In this document: positions 57,901 through 64,000 of the stretch, piece after piece
Numbering within the stretch: the first letter of the stretch is position 1
How the letters are laid out: each line of letters opens with the position of its first letter
Assembly (NCBI GenBank): GCA_025175895.1
Contig: CM045997.1
Coordinates: 105,076,479 to 105,140,478 of the forward strand
DNA from: Wurfbainia villosa
Taxonomy: Eukaryota; Streptophyta; Magnoliopsida; Zingiberales; Zingiberaceae
Length of the DNA stretch: 64,000 bases
Direction of reading: 5' to 3'
Translations under genes and position numbers: made by a program
The notes under the pieces: generated by a model
The model's database searches: none
The model's input: the letters and a program-made list of their open reading frames with translations, nothing else
Told to the model about the DNA's origin: nothing

Positions 57901-59393
57901 TCTTCTTGAGAAGACTCGTAACTCTTGTTAAAAGAGAGACAGACCTTTGAGGTTATGCATCGATTATCGATGATTTGAAAGACAGTAGTTGAGAATGAAT
58001 ATCCTTCGTTGTGGATAGAGGATTTGTTTGGATCAGCTAAATAATACCTGTGTATACCCTAGGTTTGATCTACGACTGGAGGGTTGATATTGTAGTGACT
58101 TAGTGTCATACAATTATCATTATTGGTGTGATGATTGAGATATCATTAGCGTAGAGTAAAAGGATTCAGGTATATAGAGCTGATTGATAATGTTGTTAGA
58201 CTTATCGACGATTTAGTCGTTTATGGATTTGAGAAATCAAGTACTCTTGGAGTATTTGAGATCGATTGTCATCATATCTGTGGAGGATATATTTATGGAT
58301 ATATTCCCAATCTTGAGGGAAGTTGTGTCCCTAGATTGATTTGGTATTTACCAGAGATGAGGATAGGATGTTTTAGCGATACTATATCGCCGACTTGTTG
58401 GACCAAGAAGGTGATGGAAATCCCCTGGTCGGAAGTATGTGAAGCTAGGTTTCAGGGCCTAGAGGGTGGTTGACTTTTGTGTCAGTGTTAGTTAATCCGT
58501 CCGATATGGATGGAAGGGTATTGTACGCAGATGCATCATGTCAGGGATTAGGAGCGATCCTGATACAGTTGAATGAGACGTATGTTATGTGTATGCTGGT
58601 TGAGAAACTAGCGAGATTAATCATTATAGTCTTCCAGTTACTTTCAGTTCTGTGTGACAGAGGGAATTTTGGACATTAGATTAATTTCTCTTGTGAGAAT
58701 AAATCTCCGTCTCTGGGAAGGATAGTAGTTCCCAGAATTGTATTTCGATTTAGGAAGAGTTGTTTCAGGAGACTCTTCATTCAAGAGTGGTGATTTATTC
58801 GGAGTATATCCGAAAATAGCGAGTTTGAGACGTCCTTTATGGTGGAACGTCAGGTGGAACATGGATGATTTCATAGTTTGATGTTGGGTATGGCCACAAG
58901 CAAAGGTGGAATATTGTGATCGATAGGGTTACGTACTGTGATGAAGTGGGAGCCTAGTGCATTAGACTGTGTTGAGAGATTATCTAGAAATCAAAAAGGA
59001 CTTGAGGTGATTTGGGTAATCGATGATCGATTAGCTAGGTCCGCTCATTTCCTTCCGAGCTGTAAGATGGACTCCGTTGGATCGCTTGATGGAATTATAT
59101 CCATGGAGTAACCTTGAGTATCATTTCTGATAGTGATTCATGATTCACCTTACGATTCTGGCAAAGTTTCCCATCGGTTACGAGTATAGAGCTCCACTTT
59201 GGTATAATTATTACCTTTTAATAGGTTGATTGAGAGTGTATATATGAGCTGGAATATAATATTCGAGCTCGGTACCCCACTTAGTCACTTGAGGTGTGAC
59301 TTTGCTCCGGATACTTGAGATGGTTATTGTGACATCTTGTACTCGTACATGAGTCGGAAATTTGGGGACCAAATTTTTATAAGTGGGGGAGAA
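57901..59393 (+). pseudogene. Element B pol remnants: RT, RNase H, integrase
   Basis: RT remnant NEYPSLWIEDLFGSAK (about 57985-58045) and DLRLEG. RNase H remnant VLYADASCQGLGAILIQL (58510-58575), then a short tail. Integrase remnant LEVIWVIDDRLARSAHFLPS (about 59000-59065). Zinc region and catalytic surroundings are lost. The same shortening between RT and RNase H is seen in A. Ends with the polypurine tract at 59381-59393. Confidence 0.82.
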
Positions 59394-62300
59394 TGTAAAA
59401 TACGAAAAAAAAAATTATATATGGATTAAACCCTTTAATTAATTGAGATTAATTAGGGGATTAATTGGGTTTAATTAGTGGGCTGAAATTGGGCTAAAAC
59501 CTAATGGGCTAAATCTAATGGGCTGAATCCAATGGGCTGAAGCTAATGGGATGAATCTAATGGGCTGAATCCATTGGGCTGGAATTGGGTTTGAACTGGA
59601 TTGGGTCAAAAACAGATTGGGTTGAACTTGAGTTAGACTTGGACAAGGCTGGCTCAACCCAAATGGAACGGCTGTTATAAACTCCCGTCTAACCCGATCC
59701 CGCGATTCCCTATTTCTTTCTCGCCGCGACTTCCCCATTTCTCGATCGCGATCTCGGGTTCTCCTTTGTGTTTCGCCGATTCTTCTTCCTCACCATCGCC
59801 GACGGCTATCTCTCGATCTTGACGGCAGCGGCTCCTCTTCCTTTCGGTGTCGAGCTCCGTCGTGAGGTTTGCTCCTCTTCTCCGTCGTTTCTTCCTATCT
59901 TCTCCGACCGACAGCTTTCCTTCTTCCCTATTGTCGACTTTCCTATTCGATTTCGACCTGAAGCTCGAACCCTTACTCGTTTCGATGGTCGCCGCGAGCT
60001 TAATCTTGCTGTCGGAATCCGGTGGAGGTATGGATTGGGAAGCTGGGGACGCCATGGAAGTGAGCTGTCGAGAAGGAGGTTTCGTCGTCGATCATCACCT
60101 GAGCTAGGTAAGGATCGATCTCTTTTCCCTTTGAGATCTGAGCTTAGATCTTGTTGTGGATTCATCGATTTAGCATCAATTTGTGGTTTTGGGCAGTGTT
60201 GTGGAGCTCGGTTTTCGCCGGTGAACAGAGCTACTGAGGGAGGTGTCGGCCGGTGAAGATTTGGCTGGTAAGTGTTGTTTATTCCTTTTGTTTCATCTGT
60301 ATTGCTATGAGTTATAGTGTGCCGGTGTGATTGTGATACGATGAATTTCTGGTCAATTGCTAGTTTGATTCAGCCTCTGTTCTTTCATTTACTATGATTT
60401 GTTGATTATTCAGATTGATCTTATGAGTTGGATCTGAATTAGGATAGGGAGGTGGTGGTTTAATATGAGGTAAGGCTGTAGTTCTCTTGGATGATTTTCA
60501 ATCCATGATATAGTTTCCTAATTTTTGTTGATCAGGATTGCAAACAATTCAGTGCAGCTATTATTGTGCTAGGTGGGGGCTTGGATCTGTGATTGCTTGC
60601 TTCTAACCTCGATGATAGCTAAGTGTTCTATTTCGTATGGTAATGCTTCAATACCATTAATATGGATCTAACTAGTATTTGGGTTAATCTGATAATACAC
60701 TTATAGTAGGAGATGGGTGATAAGTGTGATTTATGTGTGTAGAAGTTTGATCGAGATATGAGATTAAGGTAGAATTTGATTCGATCATTAGATGTGAGAC
60801 TGCGCTTAACTGTATTCTATTGTTATAGGACTTTGATTGTGATAGATATATGGACGTGGAGATGGATAGCACGGATTACATAGCAGATTGAGGTAAGATC
60901 TGTATTGATTTATGATTTGGTCGTATTTCTATGCTTCACATTGGAAGAAGTTGTTTATTTGGTAGAGATTCGATTGATGGATTTATGTGGATACTTGATT
61001 AGGATAATTGGATCAATCTAGTTGATCGAGATATAAAGTGGATATAGGATTAGGATTTGATCCTAATATTAGAATTGACAGCATGATTGGATCAAATATG
61101 TTCTGTTTGCAGGATGTTGATTTCAGGACTTTGATTAGTGATGATGCTCGTAGTTAGGGATGGCTGATACGAGCTACATATCAGGTGGGTAATATCTACC
61201 TGGTCCGGTAGTTTTGATCAAATTCCTGTGCATGATCTTGGATTTATGTTTATACCTGTTTACCTTAAATCCACTCTTATTTAATCATATGCTTGTACTG
61301 CCTTGACCTTTGAGATATATACTCTGTTACTCATTGATTATCTAGCACGGATAGGAATTATAAACCCTATTATGTATTAGCTGATGGATGTTCAGTAAGT
61401 ACAAGTGGTTAGGTTTATCTTTGTGACTTCAGATTGGGTTACTGTATTACATCACTAGGGTTAGGTGATGGTTTGGATTATGGAGTCGATTGTTATACCA
61501 TATCCGTTTTAGTGGTGCATTTATGGTGGATCTAGTTGTCTGTGCATGGATAAGTGTAGGGGTGTCAGTATGTAACCATGGACTAGAGGTCCTAGCGTGA
61601 TGGTATATCCATTATGGATTGTGTGTCTGAGTATGGTTATATGGACGGTCGATGGTATCTCGCTACTGACTAGAGGTCTTAGCATGGTTGACTGTCAAGT
61701 GTGTATGACTTTGTGTGATAGAGAGAGTCTTATGGATTATAGTCCTTGCATGATTGACTTTTGGTTGACTAGGTCTCCCCGTGAGTTAGGGAGTATTGCG
61801 AGGATTTGTGTGTAAGCTATGCATCATTACATTTCATGCATGCTGACGACTGGGTCTGCCTTGTGGTTGATACGAGTCGTCAGTCATCCTGCCTCCTCGG
61901 CCACTCGGGGTAGTGGTTGCAGGGTTGAGGGCAGAGCAATGTTGTGTGTGCCGTTCTCGGCCACTATGGATGGTGGTAGCTGGAGATGCGCACTTGGCCA
62001 CTATGCGGAGTGGTAGTTAGGGCACTCACCCACTATAGACAGTGGTCGTGTGATGTGCAGTTGTCCTGGGTGCGGTGCTCGTCTACTCATGGGTAGGGAC
62101 GGAGCAACTAGCAGCAGGGACCCCCGTGTGGGTAGCATATAGCTCTATGACGGGCTAGCTATTGTCTCATACTACCCAACTCGGTCACTCGAGAGTGGTG
62201 GCGGCTGGAGTGGGGATAGTTGTCATGTCCTGCCACCTAGGCCACACTGGGGTCGTGGTAGCGAGTGGGGTGCGCAGGCATGACCATGCATATGCATTGC

Positions 62301-63214
62301 TGATATATATGTATGCATGTATTTGATATATGTTTTACATATGCCTGTGAGATGCTGCATTTGATTGAGCTATGATTGTTGCACATACTTGTACATCATG
62401 ATACATGCCATTTGCATTTTATTTACTGCTATGTGTTGAGCATGATACATGCGTTGATTCGCATCGTTATTATATGCATTTGATTAGCCCGGGTTATTAT
62501 CAGGTGATCATATAATCGATATGTCTGAGTATTGGTCAGGTATGGGATTGACCTGGTACGTTATATGGTTATGTTATAGTATACCTGTTCAGGATGATCT
62601 AGCATATGGCGTTACAGACCGTCAGGTACGTTGGTACATTACTTTATGTTCAGTTGATCAGTTTAGTATATACCTTGAGTATGATTTTACTGTAGTACTT
62701 GTTATTAGATTTGGATATGACTGTATGTCTATTGGACTCATGTTGTATACCTATAGATCTTCACATGTATACTTGTAGATCTATCCTTATATGTTGTTCA
62801 TGCACTTTCTATATATTACCCCTGAGTTTATACTCACCACCCCTGGACCCTGGGTTTTCTGTCACCCAGATAACAGGTAGAAGATTCCTTGGACGTTTGG
62901 AGCTCCGCCAGCTGATCCCATCTCACACCGAACATTTGGGGTTTTCCACGTATTTGCTTCCGTTGTTATTTTGTATTATGGCCATGTATAATCAGTGTTG
63001 TATATGGCTATGGATTTGTACGTTGTTTTGTGTAGTATGTTAGAGTCGCACCGGTGCGCACCTCTTGTGTTGTTGTGGATATGTTGTTTGGTATTGTTCA
63101 TTTATATATTGTTGTTGTGGGCCTACGGGCCTTGTATTAACCCGATATGTTTCCACGTACAGGGGAGATGTCGTCCGTTTGCTTTTCGGCACGGCATACT
63201 CTCGGGGCGTGACA
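59394..63214 (+). repeat. 3' LTR of element B
   Basis: 3821 bp, TGTAAAATACG to GGGGCGTGACA. It retains the acceptor-like TGTTTGCAG|GATG (AG 61111-61112), which is lost in the 5' copy. Confidence 0.93.
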
Positions 63215-64000
63215 CATTAAGACCGAGCAGTTCTCGCCTTCCAACAGTTTCTCCGAGCGAGCGTTTCCCCAACTCTAGTAAATTCCTTTCACTTCTTCAC
63301 CGTTGCGATTTTTCTCGATCCCGACTCTCCTTCCCCCTGTTCCCATTTCTTCATCGTCACCTCGTCTCTACCGATCCAACAACAGCGGGTGTCGACGCCA
63401 CCTGGACTCGACTCGTCGCCGTCGTGAGAGGAAGAGTTGTTGCTGCCGGTGTTGATCCACCGATCTCCGGCCCGAATTCGTTGCCGCTGCCCATGGCCGC
63501 CTCCTCGTCTCCACTTGCCGTCCACAGTCGCACGCGCCACCCTCTTCTCCGCCGCTCTTCACTCTCACCGGAGAAGTGGGCGGATCGACATCCCTTCCCC
63601 CGATCCACCGTCGTCTCTCCCGATTTCTCCTCGCTATGTTGCTCATCGTGACCTCGCTTTCTGTCATCGTCGCCGTGAGATCAGCTTGTTTTCGACCATT
63701 GCTGCCAGAGATTTCCATCGGTGGAGTTGCTAGGGCGAGGAGTTTCCGTCGGCAGCAGTTCGACTGGAGGCCTTCACGGTTGTCGCCGGAGCTAGGTAAG
63801 AGTCGACCTTCTCCTTGTCTAATTCCTGCAGTGATCTTCCATGTTAGCTGTGGGTCTGTTTTGGGCAATGTTTTGTATCGATGAACAAGGGATAGGAAGG
63901 AGGAGGCTGACGGTGGAGTTTTTAGGGTTGGGATTTCCATTCTGTTGCAGTGATTGAAGCTGTGAGTTGGAGGTTGGACGGCTGTGAGCAGGGGAAATTG
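63215..64000 (+). repeat. Element A 3' LTR, second part (runs off the window)
   Basis: Starts with the duplicated CATTA and follows 34852-35650 of the 5' LTR closely, including GAGCTAG|GTAAG at 63791-63800. The window ends inside it. Confidence 0.9.

Larger units (their letters stand above)
51745..63214 (+). mobile_element. Element B: gypsy relative of A with 3.8-kb LTRs
   Basis: 11.5 kb element with LTRs of 3822 and 3821 bp, a primer-binding site, polypurine tract AAGTGGGGGAGAA and a perfect CATTA duplication. Two thirds of it is LTR. The internal 3.8 kb has the same worn pol as A. LTR ends, hairpin-rich middle and internal layout show that A and B are one family. Confidence 0.93.
34719..64000 (+). 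mobile_element. Element A: Tekay/Del-like gypsy with long LTRs, containing C, C' and B
   Basis: Plus-strand gypsy element inserted in the D integrase (left flank CTTTC, 34714-34718). Its parts are 5' LTR 34719-35803 plus 45712-47335; primer-binding site 47343; decayed internal region to 51594; polypurine tract AAGTGGGGGAGAA; and 3' LTR 51595-51744 plus 63215 to beyond the window. Integrase remnants (WEHITMDFVMG, IWVIMDRLTKSTHFLP) fit the Tekay/Del chromovirus clade. It is the host of three younger insertions. Confidence 0.88.

Overview
This window comes from a seed-plant nuclear genome, probably a monocot. It is almost entirely nested LTR retrotransposons around one recognisable host gene. 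The plant assignment rests on three observations: Ty1/copia and Ty3/gypsy elements with primer-binding sites matching the initiator-Met tRNA (TGGTATCAGAGC), a plant L1-type LINE, and two exons of a plant-type thiamine pyrophosphokinase. The monocot guess is inference from the kinase N-terminus. I see no tRNA, rRNA, CRISPR array or bacterial-type operon.

Layout. 1-830: decayed gypsy gag on the minus strand. 1789-2136: first two exons of thiamine pyrophosphokinase (minus strand); the rest of the gene would lie left of the window. 2960-12118: copia-1, minus strand, Tork-like, with a 3' LTR but no 5' LTR, a deleted reverse transcriptase, and a LINE (7036-10138) inside its integrase. 12119-15181: low-complexity DNA, an LTR fragment, a Tourist-like MITE, and a LINE fragment split by a terminal-inverted-repeat element with a GC-rich core. 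15182-34713: remains of a chromodomain gypsy element (element D) whose 3' LTR is split by complete copia-2 (15673-33601, target duplication CCATG). Copia-2 is itself split by the SIRE-like copia E (19882-28383, plus strand, duplication CTACC). 34719-64000: gypsy element A, plus strand, with long LTRs, inserted in the integrase of D. Its 5' LTR is split by two gag-only copia elements in opposite orientation (C and C', 35804-45711). Its 3' LTR is split by gypsy element B (51745-63214, duplication CATTA).

Order of events read from the nesting: D is oldest; A and copia-2 landed in D; E landed in copia-2; C/C' and B landed in A. No pol region of an LTR element is intact. The only long open pol frame is the LINE ORF2 (1025 codons), which is 5'-truncated.

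The most interesting signals are non-coding structures inside LTRs: five short hairpins at an exact 41-bp period (A), an array of GGCCACT...AGTGG hairpins (B), and clusters of the palindrome CAGTCGACTG (C). Two apparently non-autonomous families are also notable: gag-only C/C', and A/B, which share the same decayed pol yet B has nearly identical LTRs. I found no new multi-gene system.
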